64,000 nucleotides of DNA from Porphyromonas canoris (GCF_000769115.1 NZ_JQZV01000013.1:622832-686831); one strand, 5' to 3'; shown: positions 47,189 to 56,840, counted from the stretch's first letter. Notes: a model not told the origin generated them from the letters alone. Numbers and translations are program-made.

Positions 47189-47294
47189 GTGATAATCATT
47201 CACATTTTCGGTATGATTTCTGCTCGGGAATAGAACATTAAATCATTATGAAAGCTTAAAAATAGGTCTTATTGTAAAACCTTTTGAAAAGGGT

Positions 47295-47836
47295 ATTTTT
47301 ATATATTCCATCCCGAAAAATGCTCACTTTTTTCTCGCTCTCTATTTTGATCGGAGGGGTCGTTTCCGGAGCACGACCGAATTGTTAAATTCGGGCTGTT
47401 TTATTAACAGAAATTCCGATAGCTATTAAGCGAAAACGCTAAACGAGCATATTGTTTCGGCTTAACGTGTTTAATTTTTCAATGAACACGTTTACCGATT
47501 TCATTTAATACGTTTACCGGATTCGATTAACGTGTTTAGAATTTTTACTTATAGTGTTGATAATTAGTGTTTTATCTGTTTTCTTCTCTTTTTTGCCGTT
47601 TTTGAGCAGAAAATCGCATTAGGATTTATTCACAGAGATGGGCGTTAAATTTTACACCAATTAACTCGAAAACAGCCCATCAAATGGACGAAGAAAAAAT
47701 TTTTCCGAATTTGAGATTTTCAATAATAGATTGAAAACTATGTGATTAAGGTGGTGAACTGATCCGGTTATCAAAAATAGAGAAGCGCAAGAGCCACCTG
47801 AAAGGGGAAAATTCACAGCTCCGTTTTTATATAAAA
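47295..47836 (+). repeat. Dispersed hairpin element, copy 3
   Basis: Begins TTTTTATATATTCC and carries ATTTTGATCGGAGG, GAGCACGACCGAATTG, then the hairpin core (AACGTGTT 47464-47471, AACACGTT 47485-47492, AATACGTT 47507-47514, AACGTGTT 47529-47536). A second conserved block runs to about 47720 (GCATTAGG, GGCGTTAAA, CCGAATTT). It ends with GTTTTTATATAAAA at 47823-47836. Confidence 0.88.
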
Positions 47837-47973
47837 CATCCCGACTGAAGCCGCTCCATTTATAGAAAAAATCCTCTGATTTTGTATTGAAAATCACCTC
47901 TGCCCATATCGGAATATGAACAGAGGTGATTGACCTTTTTTAGCTTTATATTATCGGTTGGAAAACGGTCTCT

Positions 47974-48162
47974 TTAGGGGGATTTTTTCTTCGAGTTGTT
48001 GTAGATAGCCACCCCGATAAATGCTCCGCTCATCAGTATCGTCAATACGATAGGACCATCTATCTTCTTCGTATACATAAGGATATAGCCTACCATCGCA
48101 ACCCATAGTGCAATGGCTACGGCTATGTGTAGAGGTTTGAGTTTCTTCCGTTTGGGTCTCAT
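47974..48162 (-). CDS. Small membrane protein (62 aa)
   Basis: A basic N-terminus (MRPKRKKLKPLH) and two membrane helices (about 13-30 and 38-54) are clear. No family was recognised. It lies 24 bp after the DUF2007 gene in a tightly packed run and ends 138 bp before repeat copy 3. An overlapping 88-codon frame reads in a different phase with no hydrophobic pattern and was rejected. The gene call is fairly good from position and composition; function is unknown. Confidence 0.6.
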   Translation of the reverse strand: MRPKRKKLKPLHIAVAIALWVAMVGYILMYTKKIDGPIVLTILMSGAFIGVAIYNNSKKKSP

Positions 48163-48186
48163 CTTTGGTGCAAGCGGCTGTTCGGC

Positions 48187-48564
48187 TTAAGGCTTTTCTG
48201 TAAGGACATAGATCCAATACAACACCACCCCGATGAGAGCAATGAGGATGTAAAACAGGGCATTCTTTACTCTGCTTCTCTTCTGTTCGGGAGAGAGATG
48301 CTCAAGAGTAACCCCTCCGACGGGATAGAGCTCGTGCCCGTAACCACTCTCTATGAGGACTTCTCTTGCTTGCTCCACATCTTCTTCCAGAACCATGACG
48401 GATATAACGGCATTGCCTTGATTTTTGCCAAGTATGGTGGTGCTCAGAAGGTTGCTCAGCATACAGCGGATACCTGCCATTTCGAGCTGCTGTTGCATCA
48501 AGACGGCTTGCTGTTCGGTATCTACATCGGCAATAGCCACCACTTTAGATCTATCTTTACTCAT
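48187..48564 (-). CDS. DUF2007 domain protein
   Basis: A 125-residue protein with a soluble N-terminal DUF2007 domain (about 8-75; VAIADVDTEQQAVLMQQQLEMAGI, VMVLEEDVEQAREVL) and a single C-terminal membrane helix (about 102-120). DUF2007 is a small ferredoxin-like fold suspected of signalling. Its start overlaps the hemG stop by 8 bp. Confidence 0.85.
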   Translation of the reverse strand: MSKDRSKVVAIADVDTEQQAVLMQQQLEMAGIRCMLSNLLSTTILGKNQGNAVISVMVLEEDVEQAREVLIESGYGHELYPVGGVTLEHLSPEQKRSRVKNALFYILIALIGVVLYWIYVLTEKP

Positions 48565-49984
48565 GAGTCTGTTTTGTTTTAGAGTATTGCGCGCCTAAGC
48601 GGTTTCCAATACTTCTTCCTTGCGTAATTCTGTTTGCTAAACCTATACCATCTCGGAGTCCTCCTGCCAACAGTAGTCCCGGAAAGTTTTCTTCTGCTTC
48701 CTTCACCAAAGGGAGAAGGTTATTCATGTGGAGCGTGTACTGTGGAATGGCTTTGGGATGCTTCGACACGTAGAGGAGAGAGGGCTTTAGCGAAGATGGT
48801 ATGCCAAGCATACAGTAAAGCTCACCGAGTGCAGTCTCTGTGATCTCCTCGTTGCTCTGGGACAGAAGCTGCTCTCCAAAGCGCACTCCACCCATAAAGA
48901 TAGTAAAAAGAGCACTATCCGGATGCGGTGTGCGTCCTGTAAAGGTGGATGAGGGAAAGAGTATGCCCAAAATCTTTCTGTTTTCAACGGGAGGGATGAG
49001 TCCGCCAAATGCTTTTGTGTTGATATGTCCGGGAAAACGGTCGAACCCGATAGAGACCTCTATCACAGGAGCATAGACCAGATTTTGCAAGGCATTCTTG
49101 AGAGGATCCGAAAGCCAAGGCATGAGAGAGGGGAGGGTATATGCCGGTACGGTGGAGAGGATGGATTTTGACCGGAGCGTTTTCTCCATGCCCGATGCTC
49201 TCTCCCGAATCTCCACTTTCCATATCTTTTGCGTGTTGTCGAATGCTATATTCAGAATGTCCACTCCCGTCTGTATCTCTCCGTTTCTGTTGAGTTTGCT
49301 CTCCAGTGCGGATATGAGGTTCTGAAATCCGCCTAAGGCAGAAAATACTGCCCTTGTGGCTTTCTTCTCTCTTTCGCTTTTGGGCGTTCGCATCTTCTTG
49401 ATAGAGCCTCGGATGAACCCTCCATGCTCGGCATCGAGCCGATACAGCTTGGGAAATGCGTGCCTCACGATGAGGGTGTTGGCATCTCCGGCATATACAC
49501 CGCCCACAAATGGCTCTACGGCATACTGTACAAACGATTTTCCCAGTCTTCTTTCTGCCAAGGAGGCAAGCGTTTCATCGGGATTGTTTCCTGCGGGTCG
49601 GAAAGGTTCTCCCAAGATTCTAAGCTTATCTTTGAACGAGAAGAGGGGAGTGAGCAAACCGGATACAGGTCCTGAGGGGAGGGGGTGGAACCTGTCTTTT
49701 TTCCATATCCAACGGTTGTTGGCAACACCGGTATGGGCGACCTCTAAATCTACTTCTCCGATAAGATCTTCAAATAGCTCTGCCACTTCGGGCGTGGCTA
49801 TTGCTCCTGTATTAGGGCCTGTCTCGAAGGTGAATCCGTTTTGGGAGAGGGTTTCTATCTGTCCCCCTACTCGTTCTTCCTTCTCCAGTATGGCAAAGGA
49901 AACGCCGGCATTCACCAAACTATTCCCTGCGGATAGTCCTGTGATGCCGGCGCCTATAATTATAACGTCGTATTGTGATGTCAT
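48557..49984 (-). CDS. hemG: Protoporphyrinogen oxidase (HemG/HemY type)
   Basis: The 475-residue flavoprotein has the FAD-binding VIIIGAGITGLSAGNSL and the amine-oxidase-like layout, with GLLLAGGLRDGIGLANRITQG at the C-terminus. It oxidises protoporphyrinogen IX to protoporphyrin IX, late in heme synthesis. No other heme genes are in the window, as expected if the organism keeps a partial pathway. It lies 13 bp after ruvC. Confidence 0.9.
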   Translation of the reverse strand: MTSQYDVIIIGAGITGLSAGNSLVNAGVSFAILEKEERVGGQIETLSQNGFTFETGPNTGAIATPEVAELFEDLIGEVDLEVAHTGVANNRWIWKKDRFHPLPSGPVSGLLTPLFSFKDKLRILGEPFRPAGNNPDETLASLAERRLGKSFVQYAVEPFVGGVYAGDANTLIVRHAFPKLYRLDAEHGGFIRGSIKKMRTPKSEREKKATRAVFSALGGFQNLISALESKLNRNGEIQTGVDILNIAFDNTQKIWKVEIRERASGMEKTLRSKSILSTVPAYTLPSLMPWLSDPLKNALQNLVYAPVIEVSIGFDRFPGHINTKAFGGLIPPVENRKILGILFPSSTFTGRTPHPDSALFTIFMGGVRFGEQLLSQSNEEITETALGELYCMLGIPSSLKPSLLYVSKHPKAIPQYTLHMNNLLPLVKEAEENFPGLLLAGGLRDGIGLANRITQGRSIGNRLGAQYSKTKQTHE

Positions 49985-49997
49985 TTGTTTCTGTTTC

Positions 49998-50573
49998 TTA
50001 TACTCCTCTTACTTTGTCGGGATTGTTTTTGATGTAGCTTTTCCAGTCGGAATTGCCTTTAGTGACCGTGAGTGGATTGGAGAGTTTCAGAAAATGGCAG
50101 TATGCAGCCGCCAGTCCGTCCGTTGCATCGAGCTGGGGCAACATCTGTTCGTCCGAAATGTTTAGCATGCTCTGGAGGAGCTTTGCTACCTGCTCTTTGG
50201 ATGCAGAACCATTCCCGGTGATCGCTCTTTTTATCTGTAAAGGAGCGTATTCATGCACCGGAATGGACTTCGACATACATGCAGCAATGGCAACACCCTG
50301 TGCTCTCCCCAGCTTTAACATACTCTGAACATTCTGTCCGTAGAATGGCGCTTCAATGGAAAGCTCATCGGGGCGGTAACGATCTATGAGCGATAGGACG
50401 CCTTCATAGATCTTTTGGAGACGCACATACTGGTTTTCGTATTTGCTCAGCATCAGTACTCCAAGTGCGACAACGGATGCTTTCCTCCTTTTTACGGAAA
50501 GAATACCGTAGCCCATTACAACCGTTCCGGGATCTATCCCTATGATGATCTTTTCTTTGTTCGTGTCAGGCAT
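49998..50573 (-). CDS. ruvC: Holliday junction resolvase RuvC
   Basis: The 191-residue endonuclease has the four catalytic acidic residues in IIGIDPGTVVMGYG, LSIEAPFYGQN and DATDGLAAAYCHFL. It resolves Holliday junctions with RuvAB. The ATG overlaps the DUF4286 stop by 8 bp. Confidence 0.96.
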   Translation of the reverse strand: MPDTNKEKIIIGIDPGTVVMGYGILSVKRRKASVVALGVLMLSKYENQYVRLQKIYEGVLSLIDRYRPDELSIEAPFYGQNVQSMLKLGRAQGVAIAACMSKSIPVHEYAPLQIKRAITGNGSASKEQVAKLLQSMLNISDEQMLPQLDATDGLAAAYCHFLKLSNPLTVTKGNSDWKSYIKNNPDKVRGV

Positions 50574-50880
50574 CCCAGACCTCCTCTTGCATCAAAACAG
50601 AAAAAGGCATCACTTTTTGAGGATAGGCATCCAAAAGGAGAAGCAGAGCTTTATCCGTATGTTCGTTGAACTCGCTCAGCCTGTCTATACTCTTTATTTC
50701 GTATTGAAGGGCAAAGGCTTCTACATCTTCTTGTGGTGTGTGTACCCTCATGAGACGAGGGGTATCCCAGTGAGAGTAGCCGTTCCAGATGGGGATGAGA
50801 GAGGTCTTGATGTATTCCAAGACCTCTTTGCTCACAGCCTTACTGACGTGGAAAGTGATGTTGTAAATGTATTTATCCAT
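50566..50880 (-). CDS. DUF4286 family protein
   Basis: This 104-residue protein begins MDKYIYNITFHVS, and carries the middle segment RLMRVHTPQEDVEAFALQYEI and EFNEHTDKALLLLLDAYPQKVMPFSVLMQ, matching DUF4286. Ferredoxin-like fold is likely; function unknown. It sits between a PII-like gene (9 bp) and ruvC (8-bp overlap). Confidence 0.88.
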   Translation of the reverse strand: MDKYIYNITFHVSKAVSKEVLEYIKTSLIPIWNGYSHWDTPRLMRVHTPQEDVEAFALQYEIKSIDRLSEFNEHTDKALLLLLDAYPQKVMPFSVLMQEEVWDA

Positions 50881-50889
50881 TCGATCTGC

Positions 50890-51183
50890 TTAGATGGTCT
50901 GTTCTATATTCCACACAAAAGCTCTCAGTCCCTGCTGTTCAGCTCTCTTGTCTAATGCGTGCAGAGCATCAAGCAGAGGAGATACTTTGGTTTCGCTAAC
51001 CATGACAAGCAGTGCTCCATTCAGAGTCGGCCACGCATGAGTTCCCATATGAGGCTCTCCAGTACGGGATCCCTCTCCTCTGACTTCCTCCCAATAGGTA
51101 AATCCTTTCAGATGAAGCTTGTCCAAAATATCCTTTATGAATTCAAAGTAGGCTTGATTGAAAGATATGAATACGGCTTTCAT
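50890..51183 (-). CDS. PII-like small protein next to RND pump
   Basis: A 97-residue protein with an alternating beta-alpha-beta pattern and a loop region GFTYWEEVRGEGSRTGEPHM like the T-loop region of PII/PII-like proteins, then WPTLNGALLVMVSETKVSPLLDAL. It lacks the classic GlnB signature. Its ATG overlaps the pump stop by 4 bp. PII-like families are known beside some metal efflux pumps, so a modulatory role is possible, but it is inference. Confidence 0.75.
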   Translation of the reverse strand: MKAVFISFNQAYFEFIKDILDKLHLKGFTYWEEVRGEGSRTGEPHMGTHAWPTLNGALLVMVSETKVSPLLDALHALDKRAEQQGLRAFVWNIEQTI

Positions 51184-54100
51184 GCTTGTCCTGTTTTTAT
51201 GATTCGAGATTCTTTTCTACCCTTAAGCTCTTTTCTGCGTTGGCGTTTAATCTTATAGCCACCCACTATGGTGTAAATCGTAGGAATAAGAACAAGTGTA
51301 ACCAAAGTAGAGAAAGCCAATCCGGTAGCCACTGTCATACCCATGGACTGCCACATTTCGGATCCTTCGCCTATACCTATCGCCAAAGGAATCATACCTA
51401 ACACTGTGGTTGCCGTAGTCATAAGTACCGGACGAAGACGAGACTCTCCGGCTGTAATAACGCTTCGGATGAGACCCATACCCCTTTCCCGGCAGAGACG
51501 GGTATAGTCTATGAGAACGATACCATTCTTTACAACGATACCGATGAGCATTATTGCTCCGATGAGTGCCATGATTCCGAGAGGCGTATTGGTAAGATAT
51601 AGACCTAATATTACTCCCGTAAACCCGAATGGTACAGAGAACATAATGACGAACGGATCCATGAGACTCTCAAACTGTGCAGCCATTACAATGTAAACCA
51701 GAATAATGATGAGCACCATGAGTAAGAAGAGATCCTGGAAAGACTTTTGCTGATTTTCAAAAGCTCCCGCCAGCTTCCATGAGGTGCCTTCAACATCTCC
51801 AATCTCTTTCATGATACGGTTCGATGTTTCCACAAGATCGCTCAATGCATATCCTTTTGCAGGCATGCAGTTTACACTAACGTATCTCTCCCGGTCTTTT
51901 CTCTCGATGGATGGCGGCATGGACACTTCTTCCACTCGTCCCAAATCTTGTACCCGGATACCTGTACCCATTGGAGTCATGATCATAATCTCCATGATGG
52001 ATTTAAGCTCTTTTCTAAATTCGGGAGAGTATCTCACTCGTATATCGTACTCATCGCCATCTTGCCTGAAGTACGAAGCAACAATACCATTCACTGCACT
52101 TCTAACCTGAGTGGCGGCAGTAGTTTTGGTGAGTCCGTACATCGCCAACTTTTCATCATCGAAAATCAGTCTGTATTCCGGCACATCTGCTTTTCTCGAT
52201 ATGGTAACCTGGCTTGCAACACCGGTTGCTCTCATCTTTTCTGCAAAAGTTTTAGCCAAATAAGATGTGTTCAAGAAGTCATAACCATATACTTCAAGGT
52301 CTACACCGTTTCCTCCGAAGCTGTTACCCATACCATTGGTTACCTGCGACTCTACAATCTCAGGGAACTGAGAGAGTTCTTTACGTATGATCTCCGTAAG
52401 TTCCAAACTGGATAACTTTCTGCTCTCATACGGGGTCATTGTAAACCATAAATTGGCTCCGCTTCCTCCGGCAGAGAACATAGCGGATCTTGCATTATCG
52501 TCTTCAGGTGCACCGACATTGTAGTTGATGATTTTTATATCATCCTTAAATCTTTCCCTTAGAGAGCTTGTATATTTTGATGTAAACTCTTTCACTGTCT
52601 CTGGATTTGTAGCAGGAGCAAACTGAATAGTAGCTGTAACAAGTCCTTGGTCTGCTTCCGGGAAAAACTCTGTTTTTAGTAAAGGAATCATCATGACAGA
52701 TCCAAGGAATACGAGAGAAGATACTACAATGGTCAGTGTACGATGACGAACGGTGTATCCAATCGTTTTTGCATATATGGCAGAAATCTTATCTAAGAAT
52801 CTGTTGATGGCACTGAATATTTTGGTATATGCCTTACTGTCTCTTGGAGTACGTCGTAGAAGGTTTGAACTCATCATGGGTGTCAGGGTGAGTGCCGCTA
52901 CTGTGGAGACGATAAGAACGATACTGACAATAAATCCTAACTGGCGAAACATAATCCCCGTCATACCCTGTACAAGAGTAAGGGGCAGGAATACAGCCAA
53001 CATGGTCAGTGTTGAAGCGACAACGGATATTGCTACTTCATTTGTCGCAAATATGGATGCCTGTTTTGGAAAACTTCCTTTTTCGATATGGGTGGTAATA
53101 TTTTCCAAAACCACTATGGCATCGTCCACAACCATACCAATAGCTATGGAGAGGGCACTCATCGAAACAATATTCAGCGTATTGCCCGTCGCATACAGAT
53201 ATATAAAGCTTGCAACAAGAGAAATAGGAATAGTAAGAATAATAATGAACGTGGCTCTCCAACGTCCAAGGAAGAATAGTACAACCAATATAACCACAAG
53301 GAACGTGATGATGATAGTCTCCATCAAACTGTTGATCGTATTCGTAATATTGGTCGAAGTATCCATTACAACCTGGAGATTCACATCACTCGGAAGAGAA
53401 GCTTGTATATCGGGAAGCTCCTCTTTGATTTTGTTGGATACGGATACCGAGTTCGCGCCACTCTGTTTATAGAGCATCACGATACCTCCGCTTATTCCAT
53501 TAGCATAGGATTGCTGATACTTCTCTTTGATGCTATCATCGACTCTGGCAACATCATAGAGATATACATTTTTCCCTTGGAAGTTACCAATGACAATATT
53601 CCTGAGATCATCGGAAGAGGATAGCTCTCCCTGTACACGTATGGAGTTGGTTTTGCTACCAATGTCTATGCTTCCGATAGGAACATTCTTGTTCGCTGCG
53701 GCAATCGCTTGGGCTATTGTCGAGATTGGGATATTATAGGCTTCCAGCTTGTATGGGTCGCAGTAAACCTGTATTTCTCGTGGACTTGCCCCGGCAAAGT
53801 TGACAGAACCTATGCCATTCACTCTTGCAAGTCTGTTCGTTACCTTATCTTCTATGATCTTATTGAGACCTACAGCACTCTGTTTTGCCTGTACAGAGAT
53901 GAGCATAACGGGAATATCATCCGAACTGAACTTAAATATCAGCGGACTGGATACCTCTTTTGGTAGAATGCCCTTTACCGCATCGAGCTTATCCCGTATA
54001 TCATTGGACGCAGCATCCAGATCGGCATCTTCTTCAAACTCCATTGTAATCACCACAAAATTGTCTTTTGAAGAAGACTTGATGTGTTTGAGTTGCGAGA

Positions 54101-54320
54101 TACTATTAAGGGAGTTTTCGAGAGGTCGGGCTACGTTGTTTTCTATATCTTCTCCTCCTGCACCCGGATAGGATGCTACTACCATCACATTCTTGATCTC
54201 TATCTTGGGATAGAGGTCTATGGAGAGATTTGTAAGAGAAAAGAGACCCAGTATAGCTATTGCTACGAAGACGAGAGCCGTAGTAACAGGTCTCTTTACC
54301 GCACTACTGTATAAACTCAT
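51180..54320 (-). CDS. RND efflux pump inner-membrane transporter (HAE1 type)
   Basis: A 1046-residue protein with 12 helices and large periplasmic loops: NLSIDLYPKIE start, GMVVDDAIVVLENITTHIEKG with the proton-relay Asp pair, and FSVPFGFTGVILGLYLTNTPLG. The DD pair fits hydrophobe/amphiphile (HAE1) pumps rather than heavy-metal pumps. It forms a tripartite efflux system with the adaptor and TolC gene products upstream. Confidence 0.95.
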   Translation of the reverse strand: MSLYSSAVKRPVTTALVFVAIAILGLFSLTNLSIDLYPKIEIKNVMVVASYPGAGGEDIENNVARPLENSLNSISQLKHIKSSSKDNFVVITMEFEEDADLDAASNDIRDKLDAVKGILPKEVSSPLIFKFSSDDIPVMLISVQAKQSAVGLNKIIEDKVTNRLARVNGIGSVNFAGASPREIQVYCDPYKLEAYNIPISTIAQAIAAANKNVPIGSIDIGSKTNSIRVQGELSSSDDLRNIVIGNFQGKNVYLYDVARVDDSIKEKYQQSYANGISGGIVMLYKQSGANSVSVSNKIKEELPDIQASLPSDVNLQVVMDTSTNITNTINSLMETIIITFLVVILVVLFFLGRWRATFIIILTIPISLVASFIYLYATGNTLNIVSMSALSIAIGMVVDDAIVVLENITTHIEKGSFPKQASIFATNEVAISVVASTLTMLAVFLPLTLVQGMTGIMFRQLGFIVSIVLIVSTVAALTLTPMMSSNLLRRTPRDSKAYTKIFSAINRFLDKISAIYAKTIGYTVRHRTLTIVVSSLVFLGSVMMIPLLKTEFFPEADQGLVTATIQFAPATNPETVKEFTSKYTSSLRERFKDDIKIINYNVGAPEDDNARSAMFSAGGSGANLWFTMTPYESRKLSSLELTEIIRKELSQFPEIVESQVTNGMGNSFGGNGVDLEVYGYDFLNTSYLAKTFAEKMRATGVASQVTISRKADVPEYRLIFDDEKLAMYGLTKTTAATQVRSAVNGIVASYFRQDGDEYDIRVRYSPEFRKELKSIMEIMIMTPMGTGIRVQDLGRVEEVSMPPSIERKDRERYVSVNCMPAKGYALSDLVETSNRIMKEIGDVEGTSWKLAGAFENQQKSFQDLFLLMVLIIILVYIVMAAQFESLMDPFVIMFSVPFGFTGVILGLYLTNTPLGIMALIGAIMLIGIVVKNGIVLIDYTRLCRERGMGLIRSVITAGESRLRPVLMTTATTVLGMIPLAIGIGEGSEMWQSMGMTVATGLAFSTLVTLVLIPTIYTIVGGYKIKRQRRKELKGRKESRIIKTGQA

Positions 54321-54344
54321 AAGACTATATTTTTAGGGGAGGAG

Positions 54345-55355
54345 TTAATACTCTACTTTATCACCATCTTTAAGATTAGTAGCACCTGCTGTTACTACTT
54401 TGTCTCCATTCTGTAAGCCTTCCAACACTTCATATTGGTTGCCATACAGATTTCCCAGCCGGAGATTTCTCTGAATAGCTGTGCCGTTTTCTATAATAAA
54501 CACATACTTTTTGTTGGTACCGGCAAGCGTATTTACCGCCTTGTCCGAAACTAAAAGCACAGGCTTGGTACCGAAGTCCAATGTCGCTTTGGCGTACATC
54601 CCCGGACGAAGTTTCCGGTTGGCATTTTTGATTTCGATTTCTGTCTCGAATGTTCTACTCTTCGGGTCTATCGTAGGATATGTAAGAGCAACGACCCCTC
54701 CAAACTCTTCTTCCGGATAGACATCTGTTTCCAAAGAGACCTTGATGCCTTTTCGTATTTTCGAGAAATGTTTCTCGCTCACATTGATTCGCATCTTGAG
54801 CGGAGAGATCTGTTCGATGACCAAAATAGGTATCTGTGCAAACATGTCTCCATTGTCATAGTTCCTTTGTGTAACAACACCGGCAACGGGACTTGTAAGC
54901 ATTGTATTTTGAGAGAGATTTTTGAATGCCGTACGTGTAACGGAGAGAGCTGTTTTCTTGGCTTCCCACTGCGCTTTGGAGATACCTCCGACAGCATAAA
55001 GCTCATCTATACGCTTGAAGTCTGCCTCCATGTTTTCGAGTTGAAGCCTCTGTTGGGTCATGTTAGCCTCATCAAGAGTTACCAATAGCTGTCCTTGAGA
55101 CACATTTTGTCCCACTTCCACAAGGATTTTGGATATTCTGTTCGGAATTTGAGGAGCTATCTTATTGGTAACATACGCTTCAAGATTGGCGGTGAATGCC
55201 TCTGTAACGCGAACCGTATCAGGTACTACCTCTCCGACTGTTACCTTTTTTATGCCATTTTGATCCTGGTTCGAGTCTTCTGCTTTCTTACCTTCACAAG
55301 AGGCAAGGAATAGTATGTTAAAGAGCATAAGCCCGTACATAACTGTCTTTTTCAT
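54345..55355 (-). CDS. RND periplasmic adaptor (membrane fusion lipoprotein)
   Basis: A 336-residue lipoprotein (lipobox LASC, Cys at about 20) with the adaptor layout: beta-barrel and biotinyl-lipoyl halves (IPNRISKILVEVGQNVSQGQLLVTLDEAN), a short hairpin (about 95-145), and the C-terminal VLEGLQNGDKVVTAG segment. It links pump and outer-membrane channel. It lies 30 bp after the TolC gene and 24 bp before the pump. Confidence 0.95.
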   Translation of the reverse strand: MKKTVMYGLMLFNILFLASCEGKKAEDSNQDQNGIKKVTVGEVVPDTVRVTEAFTANLEAYVTNKIAPQIPNRISKILVEVGQNVSQGQLLVTLDEANMTQQRLQLENMEADFKRIDELYAVGGISKAQWEAKKTALSVTRTAFKNLSQNTMLTSPVAGVVTQRNYDNGDMFAQIPILVIEQISPLKMRINVSEKHFSKIRKGIKVSLETDVYPEEEFGGVVALTYPTIDPKSRTFETEIEIKNANRKLRPGMYAKATLDFGTKPVLLVSDKAVNTLAGTNKKYVFIIENGTAIQRNLRLGNLYGNQYEVLEGLQNGDKVVTAGATNLKDGDKVEY

Positions 55356-55385
55356 AGCGATTATCGTATATCGTTGCTTAAATTA

Positions 55386-56840
55386 TTACTGTTCAATATC
55401 TCTTGTTTGGAAGTAGTATCCGTTCATCTTCTTTTTGTCTGCACTTAGGGAGAAGAATTCGTATATGATCTGCTGATAGTTCAGACGAGCTTGCAGCAGA
55501 GCAAGTTCGGCATCGTTCAGCTCTACCAAAGTGGATGCTCCGGTCTCGTATCTCTTTTTGGCTATCTGATACCCCTTTTCTGCCATCGTTACAGTATTGC
55601 GAGCACTCTGCATATTGGAGAATACACCTTCGAGCTTTTGGTTTAGGGTGATCGCTTCAGAAAGCAGATTGTTTTTCTGAAGCTCTCTTCTAAGCATCGC
55701 CTGATCCGTTGTCAGTTTTGCTTTTTTGAGTTTCATCAACCGCTCTCCACCGCTGAAGATCGGTATTTTAAGAGAAAGCGAAACGGCAGAAGATGGAGTC
55801 CATTGGTAATCTTTGAGAACAAAGGTATCGTCCATAGCACTTACCCTGTAATATCCCCCAAGAGAAAGAGAGGGTAGATATGCAGACTTTACCAGGCTTT
55901 CCTGTGTTTTTAGCATCTTTATCTGTTGGTCTGTTTTCTTAAGATCTATATTGTTGGAGATCATGGAGAGTACACCTTTCTTCATCTCCTCTGCTTCCAT
56001 TGCCATTTCACGTTCCAAAAATCCCTCTTCAAGCGGAGAGATGGTTGTGGGAGTCTCTATATCCACACCCATGAGGATGTTGAGCATATACCTTGCAGAG
56101 GATACAGCGTTTCTGGATTTAACGAGATTTGGCTCGATGTTTCCCATCTGAACCTCCGCTCGTATCTTATCGTAGAGCGGGATGATGCCGGCTTCATACT
56201 TTTTTGAAGCGTCTTCGTAGGTGGACTTTGCGTAGTTCCAACTCAGTTCCATCACCTTAAAACTCTCTTCTGCAAGCATGAGAGCGTAAAAAGCCTTCGT
56301 TACATTGTTGGTAAGAGATACTTTCGATAGCTCGGACTCCAGCAGTGCGCTTTCCACCATTTGCTTGTTCAGCTTCAGGCTGTTCCAGAGTTGAGGCGCT
56401 ATCAGAGGCATACCTATCGTAACACCGCCGTTGATGTTGTGTGTCCTTCCCACTTCTATCCCTTTGGAAAGATCCGGCATGCCGGGAAAAGAAGGCATAC
56501 TGCCCTTCCCTCCCAAATACATCACCTGCTTCTTGATGGTATAGCCATAGTCTCCGGAGGCATCTATTCTGGGAAGGAGTGTTGCCCAAACGGATTTGCT
56601 GTCATACTTGCTCTTGAGTATGTCCATTTCGGAGATCTTTACCATAGGTCCTTTATCGAACGCTATCTCAAGAGCCTTCTCCAACGTCAGAGCCACTTTA
56701 GGGCTTGTGGCATTTTCTGTATCGGAGGCGGATTTTGTCTCCTGTGCCGATGTCTTAGCAAGACATATCGCGGAAAAGAGTAGGATTAAGACCCACTTCT
56801 TTTTAAGGTTTCCGGTTGCCATTGTCGTTATATTTTTCAT
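55386..56840 (-). CDS. TolC family outer-membrane efflux channel
   Basis: A 484-residue protein with a signal peptide ending ASAQ-like TSAQ and the TolC coiled-coil repeats (ALEIAFDKGPMVKI, and YETGASTLVELNDAELALLQARLNYQQ near the end). It is expected to form the outer-membrane exit duct for the RND pump. A weaker TATCTTTA box lies just upstream (56858-56865, minus). ATG 56822 is an alternative start. Confidence 0.93.
   Translation of the reverse strand: MKNITTMATGNLKKKWVLILLFSAICLAKTSAQETKSASDTENATSPKVALTLEKALEIAFDKGPMVKISEMDILKSKYDSKSVWATLLPRIDASGDYGYTIKKQVMYLGGKGSMPSFPGMPDLSKGIEVGRTHNINGGVTIGMPLIAPQLWNSLKLNKQMVESALLESELSKVSLTNNVTKAFYALMLAEESFKVMELSWNYAKSTYEDASKKYEAGIIPLYDKIRAEVQMGNIEPNLVKSRNAVSSARYMLNILMGVDIETPTTISPLEEGFLEREMAMEAEEMKKGVLSMISNNIDLKKTDQQIKMLKTQESLVKSAYLPSLSLGGYYRVSAMDDTFVLKDYQWTPSSAVSLSLKIPIFSGGERLMKLKKAKLTTDQAMLRRELQKNNLLSEAITLNQKLEGVFSNMQSARNTVTMAEKGYQIAKKRYETGASTLVELNDAELALLQARLNYQQIIYEFFSLSADKKKMNGYYFQTRDIEQ

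Larger units (their letters stand above)
47155..47950. other. Intergenic region upstream of moxR operon with repeat copy 3
   Basis: The region holds the moxR promoter at 47181-47188 and repeat copy 3 (47295-47836). Beyond about 47840 no further gene or element was identified before the small-protein gene. Confidence 0.7.

Noticed and set aside
47951-48217. 88-codon minus frame overlapping the 62-aa membrane protein
   Set aside because: A different phase with polar, Thr/His-rich sequence; the 62-aa frame has clear membrane helices.
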